Of a DNA stretch of 64,000 nt, positions 13,907-25,285 are shown piece after piece. This DNA is from Sapria himalayana (Eukaryota > Streptophyta > Magnoliopsida > Malpighiales > Rafflesiaceae). How positions within the stretch are numbered: the stretch's first letter is position 1; every line of letters begins with the position of its first letter. The translations under genes and the position numbers were made by a program. Where the stretch lies: positions 308,805 through 372,804 of the forward strand of contig JAREIK010003431.1 of the NCBI GenBank assembly GCA_029783825.1. Direction: 5' to 3'. Below the pieces are notes generated by a model. That model did not search any database, was not told where the DNA came from, and saw only the letters and a program-made list of their open reading frames with translations.

Positions 13907-14223
13907 TGTCATGGACATACTTTATACCTTTATGCTGATTAATTTTGTCCTGTCATGATCTCATCAAAAAAGCAACTTCAACTTCCGATCAATTTGTGCA
14001 GGGTAGGCCAACACTTTTCTTCATAGTCAAGTCTCAAACTAGCAACAAATTTTTCAAACTTAACCGGATCAACATGTCTGAACTCCAGAGCATCAATTTC
14101 AATCCACTTGTACTCACCTTCTAGAACACGCTCACACATTTTTTCTCAAACCCATCAGTATTCTTGATCTTCAATAAATTCTTTAGTTACAATCACAGAT
14201 GCTCACACATTAAGTCTGTGACA
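13907..14223 (-). repeat. TRIM LTR 2 (shared middle LTR, internally deleted)
   Basis: 317 bp, TGTCATGG to CTGTGACA. It lacks about 80 bp found near the low-coordinate end of the other two LTRs. A primer-binding site precedes it and a polypurine tract follows it in plus coordinates, so it serves both internal units. Confidence 0.75.
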
Positions 14224-14345
14224 TTCTCCCCCCACCCAATATCTTGCACACCATTGTGCAAGGCACATTTTACTAATATCCGCCTTCGAAGACTACTACT
14301 TCCCATGAGCTTTAATCTACTAAGTTTCATGCTAATACCTCTGGG

Positions 14346-14874
14346 TAGATGTGTCAAATAGGCTGGCCGGCTCGAGCTCGTGCCCGGCAAGGTTTAGTCA
14401 TGCCTAGGCAGGCACGACATGCTACAGTGACGTGCCCAGTCCCGTGCTGGGCGCACCCACGGAATTAGTCATGTATGCCAAGTTAGGACTAGAAATGTTG
14501 GCCCAAGTGTCGTGTCAGGCACGACACAGGTGACCACGCACCAAGCGTGGTCATGAAGGGGGGGCGACTAGCTGATGCTCGATGGGGAAGGCTCAACGAG
14601 CCCTAACAGAGCGACGACGGTATGACGGGGCGATGGACCGCACCAAAATCCTAATTTTTAAAAAAATTAAAGTTTCAACCCGACCCTAACCGGCCTGAAC
14701 CCAAGCGAATTTTGAGCCCTGGGCCCGTGCTGAGCTTGCCCTCCAACGAACTGTGACGTGTCATTCACGACACGGTAATGTAGCATGTTGTGCCTGGCAC
14801 AACACGCTAGTCTGATTGGGCCCAAAAAAACCAGGCAGGGCCGCCCGGCCCGCCCGACTCATTTGACACATGTA
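14346..14874. mobile_element. Group A non-autonomous hAT in the TRIM internal region
   Basis: 529 bp with termini TAGATGTGTCAAAT and ATTTGACACATGTA. The 8-bp flanks are CCTCTGGG and CCACTAGG (6/8). The first TRIM internal unit reads CCTTGGGCCATAGAGG at the same place with no insert. The interior is GC-rich with cgtgcc/ggcacgac words. Confidence 0.8.
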
Positions 14875-15029
14875 CCACTAGGTCAAAGAGGATGTCCCTC
14901 TTTTCGGAAATGGCATCACATAGCCATTAAAGGAACCCCCAATCAATTCCACCCGAAAGCAGCATATAGCTATACTTTCACCGCTTGTAGATAAACACTC
15001 ATTATGCACTACTTGATAACAACTGATAC

Positions 15030-15677
15030 CATAGTTGTGAAAGACAAATAGCACTTCAAGGCGCAAATGCCTCTTAGAACCTTAAAGTGCAAGGTACCCT
15101 TAAGGCATATGTTTTTTTTATATAAGGCACACTCTAATTTACATATATATATTTAAAAATATAATTAAATATATTAATCCAAAAATACTCTTACACCTTT
15201 CCAATCGCATAACGCACATCACCCATGGCCCCTCTCTTTGTAGCTCATCGAGGAGCTCAACGAGGAGCTCCATTGGAGTTTGACCAAGAACTCCAAGAGC
15301 TCCATGGAGATCGAAGAGCTCCTGTCGAGCTCCACGGACTGGTTGAGCTCCATGGAGTTTCTGATCGAGCTCTAAGGAACCCTTGAACTCGACCACGGGC
15401 TCCATGCAACTCCTCGTTGAGTTCCATGGAGCTTCATCGAGCTCCTGATCGAGCTCCATGGAGCTCGTCGAGCTTCTAGGGCTCGATGGATGGCAACTTG
15501 CACATAAGCATGTCTGTGGAGAGCTTCGCGCCTCAAGGAAGACACACGCCTCAAGGAAGGTACGCGCCTTTTTTGCTTTCTGTGCGCCTGCAAGATAAAG
15601 CCTCGCCTCGACCAAGGCGAGGGATCATGCATGCACCTTGCTTGTGCATGAGAATAGGTGCACCTTTCACAACTATG
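15030..15677. mobile_element. Group B non-autonomous hAT, copy 2, with GAGCTC array
   Basis: 648 bp with perfect 14-bp inverted termini CATAGTTGTGAAAG/CTTTCACAACTATG. The 8-bp flanks are ACTGATAC and AATGACAC (6/8), and the other TRIM unit has the uninterrupted site AACTGACACCTCTTG near 13730. The terminus matches copy 1 (CAAAGTTTTAAAAG) at 11 of 14 positions. About 15235-15490 is an array of GAGCTCCATGGAGCTC-like palindromes on both strands. The 97-158 residue frames crossing it are by-products of the array. Confidence 0.85.
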
Positions 15678-15861
15678 AATGACACCTCTTGTGATCCAGA
15701 GGAACACTCATCTCATAAATGGGTCCTCCTAATTGCAGCTTCACTCACCACAACTTCATCATCTACTGTGTATCTTTAGGAGAGATATACTTTCAACCAC
15801 TAAGATTGACAGAATGCAACATACATTGTTGACGATCTTCTGTCTTGCCTCTGATACCATT

Positions 15862-16258
15862 AGTCACAATCCTACTTTGTCCAAGCAGTAGTATAGCCCG
15901 TGCAATGATCTCATGTATCAACTTTCATAAAACTTAGTTTATCAAGCCACACTTTATACCGTTATGCTGGCTGGTTTCATTCTACCTCGGGCTCATCAGA
16001 AGAGCAGCTCCAACTCCCGACCAGTTTGTGTAAGGTATACCAACACACTTCTTCATAGTCAAGTCTCATACTAGCAACAAACTCCCCAAACATAACTGGG
16101 TTGGCATGCCTAAACTCCAAAGAAATATCACCTTCAATCCACTTACATTGACCTTATGGAGCACTCTGACATATTTTCACTAAAGCCTGTTAGCATGTTT
16201 AATCTTCAATAAAGCCTTTAGCAACAATTACGAATACTCACACATTAAATCTGTGACA
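15862..16258 (-). repeat. TRIM LTR 3 (5' LTR)
   Basis: 397 bp, with terminal CTGTGACA at the high-coordinate end and a primer-binding site (plus strand GCCTCTGATACCAT) immediately on its low side. The sequence after it (16259-16330) shows no polypurine tract. It does carry a short TGTTTTAGGCGCGC word resembling group B/E termini. Confidence 0.75.
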
Positions 16259-17130
16259 CTGTGTTTTAGGCGCGCATGAGGCACACCTTAATAATAAAGA
16301 TACCAACAGCGTGTTGACTCTTTAAAGAACAAGGTTCCCTGGAAGAAAAAATCTAACCCAAACAACATAATAATTCACGAGTCTACTTTTATTCATGCTT
16401 ATGATGAGCCAGAAACCAAGATACTTGACCACTCATAACTTATAATTTATACTAGGAGAATGTGATATACAAAACCAGCTTAAACTAAAGATAAGTCTAT
16501 CCCAGAGTCAAAAAATCCAACAAACTTTAATATTAATATTCTGATCACTCTTCATAAGGTATAATATAGAAGTTAAACTCATCACATGGTCTAATAAGAT
16601 TTATGGTACTCACACCTTCATTTTTCCATTACCTCCTTTACTAATTATTTTGACAATAATATAACATTCAGGTCTCTTTTTAAGAAATCATCTTAATCAA
16701 GGTTAGGTCAAATCATGTTGGAAAAAATAGACATCATGCACTCGAGTGAGACTTCAAAACTAATATCACGAGCTTCAAAAATATTTATTGTTGATTGCAA
16801 ATAAGTATATGTTATGAAAACATGTATATATAAAAATATAGATTAATTTAATGCAAAACTTATAACGAGAAAATTCATTCATATATTTATTATGGATTAT
16901 TAGAATATTTTCACTTCACTTACCAAGACTACCCCTATAGTAATTTTTGTTTTACTAGCGGCATCTACTTTATAATTGATACACCAATTAGTCTTGAATG
17001 TCTTTCTTCAAAAAAACTTTGAATAGGAAATATATATAGAGTAGCCACCATTATTTCAAGCAACATAGAAAAATATTTTATATATTATGGATGATATTTT
17101 ATAGCCTAAAATAATTATATTTTAAATAAG
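16259..17130. other. AT-rich stretch without recognisable gene
   Basis: No conserved block or terminal repeat beyond a short group B/E-like word at 16262-16295. Possibly old copia non-coding sequence. Confidence 0.3.
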
Positions 17131-17138
17131 TTTGTACA

Positions 17139-17928
17139 TAAGATATCAAATAAATATGTCGTGGAGGCATGACACATTTTTTTTGGCTCATCCAGACAAC
17201 CATGTCATGCATGGCATGACACGGTATTTATCATGAATCGAGTCATATTGGTATGGTTCAAAAAAAGAACAGCCCAACACATCCCATTAACATGGCTTTT
17301 GGGTGGGTCATGTCAAATCGTACCAATCCAGATCAAGCCTGACCAAGCTAACCTAAGTCAGGTCAAGCTTGCCTAGGTTTAGTCCAGGCTAGCCTGAATC
17401 AGGCTAAGCTAACCTGGTTCATTCTAGGCTAGCCTAGGTTAGACCAAGCTATCATGGGTCATGACCAAGCTAGTATGGGTCATGAACAAGCTATCTTGAG
17501 TCAAGAGAAGGCTAACCTAGGTCAGGATCAAGCTAGCCTAAGTCAAGACCAGGCTAACATGGGTCATGACCAAGCTAGTTGGTTTGGACAAATGAGCTAA
17601 ACTAGCTCGCACGATTCATCATGCCAAATCGTGTCGTGCCGAGTCTCCCAAGCTAAAAAGAATGGCCTAACACGATCTGAGACATGTTGCAGACCAGCCC
17701 ATTGCACTTCCTAGCAAGATTCTTAATCATGCCGTGTTGTGCCAAACACGGTTGAACTACATCGTGTCATACCAGGCACGCCTAAACCATATAGTAGCAT
17801 GTCAAGCATGGCTAAACCATGTCATGCAGTGTCTGGCACGACTATATCATATTATGTTGTGCCAGACTTGACAAAACAATGTCATGCCGCAGGAAAATCC
17901 TAGCTGTCCAGCCCGATTAATATCTCTA
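17139..17928. mobile_element. Group A hAT element with internal 21-bp minisatellite
   Basis: 790 bp. The left terminus is TAAGATATCAAATA and the right is TTAATATCTCTA, both worn forms of TAGAGGTGTCAAATA. It is flanked by a perfect 8-bp duplication, TTTGTACA, at 17131-17138 and 17929-17936. The interior contains a run of about 12 imperfect 20-21-bp units and a second set of about 30-bp units (17690-17890) with cgtgtcgtgccaggcacg words. Confidence 0.8.
17336..17583. repeat. 21-bp minisatellite inside a group A hAT
   Basis: About 12 tandem units follow a consensus close to GACCAAGCTAGCCTGGGTCA. Most differences between units are transitions. It lies wholly inside the element at 17139-17928. Confidence 0.85.
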
Positions 17929-17936
17929 TTTGTACA

Positions 17937-19193
17937 TAAACAAGTATTTTATAGCATAAAATAGTCACATCAAGACAAACAATTATTTTAATTGATTTAT
18001 ACATATGTGTTTTGTATTTTTTTTTTATTTTTCAAAAAAATTCTAATGATTAAATAATTTTATTTATTGTATATATAAATTATATTCTAATTATGAGAAA
18101 TGTTGAGCTACGAATTACCTATCTAAAAACATATATTGGATTACAATTTAAAATAAAGTTCCTTACGAGACTCAAAAAAAAAAAATTTAGATACAGATTG
18201 TCTACTTTATTAGAGACTTTATTTTGTCACAAATAAAATACATGAATGATATTAGATATCACTCATTAAAAAAATTAATAATATGATAATCACCAAATTT
18301 GACATAACTTCTATAATAATTTAATTAATTATTTCCTAGATTTTCTGCGACAGACTCACCTTAATATAACTCTACACAAATGAGTGATGTGAAAAAAATC
18401 TCCATAACTTGAGATTTCTTTCATATAACATGAGCACTTAATACCAATCAAGTTCTCAAATTCAAGCTAGGCACTAGCCTAAACCAAGATTAGGTGAAAT
18501 TAATTAAACTACTTATGTATTTTATATTTTTTTTCGCATATATATTTTGTACTTTTTCTTATAATTAATCTATTGTCCTAAAAAAATAAGGGAGTTATTT
18601 CGATATTTAGTGCAAAGACAAAATTCAGGGTGATAGTAATTATTACCTACAAGATATCCTAGAAAAGAAACCTTCTAGATGAGATAGGAAATTCAATTTC
18701 TTCTCCTATTATGATTTATTATGATAGTCATACAACGAGACATATAATTTCAAATTGAGTATCATACATGCAGACAAAACATAAAGATTTATTGTTTTTT
18801 TTATTTTAAGAAAAATTTTAAGATGAGATCATTACAATAATTTATATTTAAATAGCACGTCAATAGTAAGCATATTCATGAAGATCTTTAAAAATTCTCA
18901 ACTTATTTTTTTCTTTAAACTTAATATTCTATATCTTTACACACTAGTTTTAAGCTATAAGTTGTAGTTTACTATTTTTTACTTCTTTTCTTTTGTTATT
19001 TATTTATTCTTTATTATATTATAGATGAAAATATTCAACTTGAGAGTTTCCCCAATCTACCGAGCTCATATATTTTGATATTCTATATCTTTATTATACA
19101 TCATATATGTTTTCTATTTGAGTTTGAGGTTTTATTTTTTGTATGTGTTTCTACAAATAATATACAAACTCACATAACAAAAACAACCTAACT

Positions 19194-19196
<3 letters not shown>
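17937..19196. other. AT-rich stretch, no gene recognised
   Basis: No protein block, terminal repeat or RNA signature seen. It precedes a (CA)n tract at 19197-19231. Confidence 0.3.

Positions 19197-19231
<35 letters not shown>
19197..19231. repeat. (CA)n microsatellite
   Basis: An uninterrupted run of about 17 CA units, roughly 340 bp past the donor of the RFC4 exon at 19575-19658 in the direction of transcription. Confidence 0.95.
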
Positions 19232-19235
<4 letters not shown>

Positions 19236-19301
19236 AAAACATATAGCAGCAGCCCACATATTAAGTGCTCCCAGCATAATCCCCTAATAATTAACATACG
19301 A

Positions 19302-19415
19302 GCAGATATGACAACATCTGGAACCATAAAAATGGGCAGATATGACATCATCTGGAACCATAAAAATGGGCAGATATGACATCATCTGGACCCATAAAAA
19401 TGGGCAGATATGACA
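19302..19415. repeat. 34-bp tandem repeat, about 3.4 copies, in the RFC4 intron
   Basis: The unit begins GCAGATATGACATCATCTGG and ends AACCATAAAAATGG; units differ at only one or two positions. It starts about 160 bp downstream (minus strand) of the RFC4 exon donor at 19574. The near-identity of units suggests recent expansion, in contrast to the surrounding decay. Confidence 0.9.
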
Positions 19416-19574
19416 CAAGTAAATTTGAGGCTCCAATTATCATCTGACGCAAGATATGAATAAAAATGATCCCTGGATAATCCTATCAGTTCTCCAGCAA
19501 GATACATTCACCAAGGTCATTGATGGCCATTACAAATCAGAAGGGTGATAACTTTATAAAACCCATAATATAAC

Positions 19575-19658
19575 CTTATCAGCTGCTGCGATGCTCGTGC
19601 ATATTCGGGCCTTCTGTTCATCTGATATGTCATCTGATTCAACAACAGCCTCAAGCAA
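19575..19658 (-). CDS. RFC4: RFC4 internal exon (collar domain)
   Basis: This 84-bp exon encodes 28 residues: LLEAVVESDDISDEQK then ARICTSIAAADK. The motif corresponds to the conserved RFC4 stretch ...VVE..DISDEQKARI...AEADK that normally precedes CLVDGADE.LQLL. The acceptor reads ATTTCAG on the minus strand, and the donor follows GATAAG as GTTATA. Both junctions are phase 0. The next exon (CLVDGADE... to the stop codon) could not be found between 19574 and position 1, so it is probably outside the window or too diverged to see by eye. The three exons supply about 90 residues of a protein that is usually about 340. Confidence 0.88.
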
Positions 19659-19735
19659 CTGAAATGCATAAGGTCAGCAATATGATATGCAGCAAAATAA
19701 ATGAAGCAAATCTAGCTAAAAAGGAGAAGGCATAC

Positions 19736-19861
19736 ATGAGTAAGCAACTGAGAAACAGGATACCCTTGTGCAATAACATTATTGACTTCGTTATTAGCCA
19801 AATCAAAATCACCATTTTTGCATGTTACATAAAGTGTTTCAACAACTATCGGAGGAATAAC
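19736..19861 (-). CDS. RFC4: RFC4 internal exon (collar domain)
   Basis: This 126-bp exon encodes 42 residues, beginning VIPPIVVETLYVTCKNGDFD and ending VNNVIAQGYPVSQLLTH. It aligns with the RFC4 collar (human RFC4 has GVIPAEKIDGVFAACQSGSFD here; plants have ...ANKEV.NIIA.GYPVSQL). It is preceded on the minus strand by TATATCAG and followed by a GTATGC donor; both junctions are phase 0. It continues directly from the exon at 45914-45973, about 26 kb upstream, and into the exon at 19575-19658 after a 77-bp intron. There are no stops or frameshifts, in contrast to every transposon ORF nearby, which suggests selection. The collar holds the five RFC subunits together. Confidence 0.9.
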
Positions 19862-19999
19862 CTGATATAGAAGAAGCAGTCCAAGGAATTAGTCAATTAA
19901 AGCATACAATAAGATCAATTGCATAGTAGGACAAATGATCAACTAACACAAGACAGAGAATAAATTACCTGTACATTAACTGATGAACACAACAAACAA

Positions 20000-22199
20000 G
20001 TTTAAGCATAAAAATTAATAAGTATGCATCTGGACGCTTAGTATGAATCAGTTTTATAATATCAATTATACATGAAGACCAGTTAAGTGCTGCTACTTGA
20101 TATACTCGTTTTTCTTAGTCACTATGCCGCTTAGCCTCAAGAATTCATGCACAGAAAAATTTAAGTATATATTAAGTTATATTTATGCCGACCTCACATA
20201 GTTAGGATAAGACTTAGTTGATGATTATTATATTATATTTATACAAGTAATGTGCCTGATTGAGATTGAACCCTAATCAACTTCACCACTGCCCCTCACT
20301 ACTGTGGCCGTCAAACAGCCCAACCCACCAAATTGCAATCAAATTGTGACAAAAAAATCAATGAGCCATTGCCAAAACATTGTTACATAAATATGTAATT
20401 AAAAACCCAATTTCCATCAAATTTTCCTCCACTAAGGAGACACACCAATGCTACCTCCAATTCCCTTACCCATTGGTATTTTTCCGCCAAACCCAATCCA
20501 ACAAATCTGCATTCACACATGTCAATCTGATGCATGCATAAGAAATAATACAAAATCTAGCTTTGTATCAATTTTATGACAATACAGCAAAGAAGAGAAG
20601 TTAATGATTCCCTCCCATGTTACTTAGTGTCATAACAATGAGAGAGGAAAAAACAAACTATTCAAACCGCTCATCTTAATGAAGAAAAATTACATCATGG
20701 AATATAAAATGGATGATCATTTTATCAAATACGTATAATGTGTCGGTAATGGCTAAACACATGCTAAAAGGTATGATATATGTGTCACAAAAAAGTTTCA
20801 TTCGCCAGAAAACAACTATACTAATTTATATAAAATGTTTGATCCAACAATAAAAAAAAGTCACATATAATCATAATCATAATTTCGTACTTTGATATCG
20901 ATGAGCTTTATATTAATAAAAAATACAAAAATCACTTGGTAATTGGTATTCCTTATACAAAACAATCTTCATGCATACGAAATAAAATGAATACCTGTCA
21001 AATCAGGCAGCTCAAAATAATTTAGACGGGCAAGCCAATCCCAGCCCAAATGATGTCTTATCCAGCCTAAGGGTAGAAGGAAGGAAGGTCAGCCCGAGTA
21101 ATTTTTTAATATATTTTCCAAATACATACTCACACATATACACTCATACAAACTCACTCACAGTCATGCACAAATGAGCCAGCCAGAAATACACAGTAAC
21201 TTCCTGATTTTTTTATGAGTAATAAAAATGTATACTCAAAATCTATACAAACTACCTTAGCATCAAGCTATTATATTCACTTCTAAATACAATAAAAATT
21301 TTTATTTTAATCTTCCTTAGGATGGTATCCGTATCTACGATTCCTTTCTAACTAGATATAATATATTGCTGTAGCCAATGATGCTTTCTGAATGTTGTTC
21401 ATGAAAGTGTTACTTGGGTATTTTTCTGTAGTCATATGAATGAGTTGGGATTGAAGGCACATTCCTTGTTACTTGAGTCCATCTTTATAGCTCTTCTCAA
21501 GTTGCTTTAAAGAAATCACATTCAAAGAATAAAAAATAGCCAAAATTGCGACCCGTCCAATTATACCTAGCAAGTTGAGTTGTTAGGCCCAACCTGAACG
21601 GAGCAGCCCAAAAAAATAGCTAAGATCAACACATGTGACTAAAGTGAGGCCCATCCAACTTTACGGCCGATCATGATTACTAGGACCATCCACATAACAA
21701 AAAAAAAAAATAACCAAGCCAAATAGTTGTAGCATGCTAATGGATCAAGGGTAGGGCAAGTCATTCTAACTGAAAGTTCTTCCAAAAATTATGTTGAACC
21801 AGTCCAAATGGTTTCTAAAAATTTAAGTCGAGTTTAAGGACATATAATGATATAAAAATAAAATAAAAAATAACTCATATAAAAAATACAGATCAAATAT
21901 CTTTATAAAATGAGTATAAATGATTGAGACATCATATATACTCATCAAAAAAAAAATTTGAATAAAAATGACAAAACTCTATATCAAGTTGATTCATACA
22001 AGCTCATAATATCAAACTTAGAGAAAAGAAAGATAAACTGAGACATATTAAAATGATTCATAAAATCCCCTATTAACTATTCCATAATTTGAATGTGCAT
22101 AATAATTCTGAATTTTATCTCTGAGTAAAAATATTCCACTTTTATGTGTTTCATTTATTCATCAAACATCAATTAAAAAATATATCTCACTATTAAACT
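20000..22199. other. RFC4 intron sequence with unclassified repeats
   Basis: Mostly AT-rich with no protein block. GC-richer patches at 21000-21110 and 21540-21700 contain agcccaa/ggcccaacc words reminiscent of hAT ends, but no terminal repeat pair was found. Confidence 0.3.
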
Positions 22200-23460
22200 C
22201 TCATAGAAAAAAGTAATGGGAGAAAATAATACATATCGAATCTCATCAAGTAGATGTATCATCCAAAATAATTCACAAGTAACTATCATCATTACTCTAA
22301 ATTTTATCTTTATTCTTGATCACAAAATAATTATTTATCTTACTTCTCTATAAAACAAGATTGACTACAAAAAAAAAGTTAAATAAATTTGTCATTATCT
22401 CTTCACATTTCATGTTGATGTCCAACTCGAATCTAAATATTTAGGTAACTACAAGTATCAATATTCTTAATCCTTGAAAGAGATCTCGAGTCCTATTAAT
22501 TTTTTCATTATCTTCAATATGCAAAAACAATGCATGAAGATGAATTTGATAAGATAAGTCTGGAAAATAATTAAATATACTAATTAAATATTCAATCTTT
22601 GGACTAGTCATAGTCAAATAATAAATCTTTTATAAGATTAATTTAAATATTTCAACTATATGCATCACATCATATATAAAATCAATTTTTAAAACAATAA
22701 AAGTATCTACTAATTCATAATCCAAAAAACTAATTTATACATGAATATCAAGTATATATTTCTTATGTGACAAGATGAAACCTTTCATAGAATAAGATAC
22801 ATCTATTTAAACAAATTATCTGAGTCTCTCAACGTCATTTATTTGGATATATGCTTAAAGTTGCTCATTGAGTAGATAATTCACAGCTCATAATCAAAAT
22901 ATCATTCACTTAGACAATCAAGAAAATCATTTTATTATCAGAATTCCACCAAAAAAAAATCTGTAATACTCTAGTGTAACACAAATGAGATTACATACTA
23001 TGAAAACCTCACAAACCAAACTATAAGTGACTGCTTCATGTCGTAAAATATAATTCACAATCTATAAACTACATTTGATTATACTACTCAAAATTTAGGA
23101 GATTACTTCATATACATATCCTTATCAGAGTTACCGTGAAAAAAAATATTGTTGATGTCTATTTAGTATATTCTCAAATTATAAGATATTGCTAGAAAAA
23201 TACAAATACACGCTTGAAGCTGAGACAATCTTAACTAATAGAGAGTAAGTGTCATGGTAGTCCACAACAAATATCTAAATGTATTTTTCGCTACATGTCT
23301 CATGTTAAGGAGATTTACCTTCTTATTTGGGCTTATCTTCACAATAAATACTCAACTACAACTAATAACAAATCTTTCCAAAAGTCATAGTACCATTTCC
23401 TTGATCTCATTAGAGAAGAGAGCAAGCATCTCCTCTTTTATCATGAACTAGAGTCATCCA
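22200..23460 (-). pseudogene. Ty1/copia RT to RNase H remnant
   Basis: On the minus strand the blocks appear in the order of a copia pol gene. Near 22985-23060 there is a decayed CELYFTT..SSHL.FGL (family: CRLKKALYGLKQSPRAWF). Near 22880-22940 lies VNDILIMSCEL (family: VDDILITG). Near 22220-22310 lies RVMMIVTCELFWMIHLLDE (family RNase H: RAMA..TCEL.WL..LL.EL). Numerous stops are present. Its orientation matches the other copia copies and the host gene. Confidence 0.65.
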
Positions 23461-25285
23461 TAATGATATAACACATCTAAAGATGACTTTGATATTTTAG
23501 CATCATGAAAAGAACTAATAAAAAAATAAAAAAAATTACATGAGAATATAATAAAATTTATAACATATAGTGTTGAATACCGCTCATCTCTCCCTTTCAG
23601 AGAAGGTTGGACATGTCTCTCTATCATGACATAGATTATAAGTGATAATTTATCAAGTCTCATAATTACCAACTCAATATGATAATTGAACATATTTAAA
23701 CATAATATATATGTGACTCTGTCTCCTAAATTGTAGTCCACAAAAAACTACTAATAAGCAATGTTTTAAAAAACATAATCAAGGTATGCCTTGGAACACG
23801 CCCCAGGGTGAGTCGTGTAAAAAATACCTCGAGACATGTGAAAAAAAAATTACGCACAAGATATGTGTAAACCTTCTTCTATGAAGTATTTCGAGACGCA
23901 CTTTTAATTGTGTCTTTCACACTTTAAAGAAGGAAGCGTATGCCTGCGAGGTAATATTCAAAAAATAAAAAAACACAATTTTGTAAAACCAAAATAGGGT
24001 CAATCATCTTTTCCAGCACTGCTCAACAATTACGACGCCAAAGTCGATATTATCTCCACCCTAATATTGTTTCAATGCTTCCCAATCGAAAATTCAGCAC
24101 GCTGACTCCGAACTTAAAAATTCTAGCAGTCCACATCTTGATATTTTTGGCACTGCTCAATAAGTATATTTTTAATTTTTTATATAAAAAATTATATATT
24201 TATAATTATAGATAATTACATATAGTTATACATAGTACATATAGTTATAAATTTAGTTACATATAATTGTATTAAGTTATATATACTTATCCAGCTTAAT
24301 ATAAATAATAATATGTATTTTTTAACATATAGGTATATATGTTAAAACATAAATTATAGATATAATATATATAATTATAAATATTTATACATATAGCTAA
24401 TTAGTTATATATAATTATACATATGATTATAATTAATTATATATAGTCAAACATATAGGTATTCAAATAATTATATATATAATATATATAGATATGAAGA
24501 TAGTTACATATTAATGTATATAATTATAAATAATTATATATAGTTAAATATGTGATTATGTATAGTATAAAAAATAATTATATATAGAAATATAGTTTGT
24601 ATATAGTTAATATATAATCATATATATAGTTAAGGTATAAATAAACAATTCAAATAATTTATGAATAAAGTAACATTATCCCAAAAAATATATATAAATA
24701 CTTATATATATTAGTATTTATAATCAATTCGTTGAAATCTTACGAATTTATTTTTTAATTAATATATCTTAATATTGTATACATTAGTATTATAATATTT
24801 CATAGATTTTTTAGATTTAAACTAATTAAATCATAATTTTAAATTTTAAATTCATTTTAATTCTGCCATATTATTATTATTTTTAGTCAATTTTATTAGT
24901 ATATAGAAATGTTAATAACTAAATATCACTATTGGTATTTTTTAGGATGTGTTTTCCAATTCAAAAAAATTAAGTAAAGATTTTGTGTAAAAAATATGTT
25001 ATTAAAATTTCCGAAAATTAATATTTGAGATGTAAATTTTATAATCAAAGATGAGTAGGATGAGTGAATAGATTCAAGCATCACTTAGCTAAAACTCATC
25101 ATGGTGTGTAACTAAGCCCCAAAGTTAGTAAAAATATTAGATTGAAATGCAAAGAAGTATTGACCAATTATAAGGATTAAAAAAAATAAATAAATAAATT
25201 ACTCCAAAGAATTAGTATGGGTCCAATTTCAATGAATGAGAATGTCTTGTTCAAAACAAAAAGTATTTTAGGGAGTAGGGGTGGG

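Larger units (their letters stand above)
12272..16258 (-). mobile_element. TRIM-like non-coding LTR retroelement array (LTR-int-LTR-int-LTR)
   Basis: Three direct LTR copies alternate with two copies of a non-coding internal region of about 450-500 bp once insertions are removed. The element runs on the minus strand: a primer-binding site (TGGTATCAGAGG on the minus strand, initiator-tRNA-Met type) sits beside the LTRs at 13907 and 15862. A polypurine tract (GGGTGGGGGGAGAA on the minus strand) adjoins the LTR ending at 14223. LTR ends are TGTCACAG/CTGTGACA. There is no gag or pol frame, so movement must have relied on proteins from another element. One internal region carries a group B hAT, the other a group A and a group B hAT. 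A shared middle LTR is typical of unequal recombination between adjacent copies. Confidence 0.75.
1..19574 (-). other. RFC4 downstream intron or 3' flank, no final exon seen
   Basis: On the minus strand this follows the donor at 19574. The expected last RFC4 segment (CLVDGADE..LQLL...) was not recognised. The stretch is occupied by copia-like debris, a hAT-C fossil, the TRIM array and group A/B hAT elements. It is either a second very long intron whose terminal exon lies outside the window, or flank if the gene is truncated. Confidence 0.4.

Noticed and set aside
15139..15779. Frames of 158, 111 and 97 residues on both strands
   Set aside because: They are generated by the GAGCTC palindrome array of a group B hAT.
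12272..16258. Cassandra-type TRIM carrying a 5S rRNA-like LTR
   Set aside because: Neither LTR strand contains a recognisable 5S rRNA internal promoter sequence.
19302..19415. CRISPR-like array
   Set aside because: Units are contiguous 34-bp tandem copies without unique spacers, in plant nuclear DNA.
19664..19870. 68-residue plus-strand frame
   Set aside because: Antisense shadow of the RFC4 exon on the minus strand.
20250..20290. Possible tRNA T-arm-like word gattgaaccctaatc
   Set aside because: No cloverleaf stems or A-box could be found around it.
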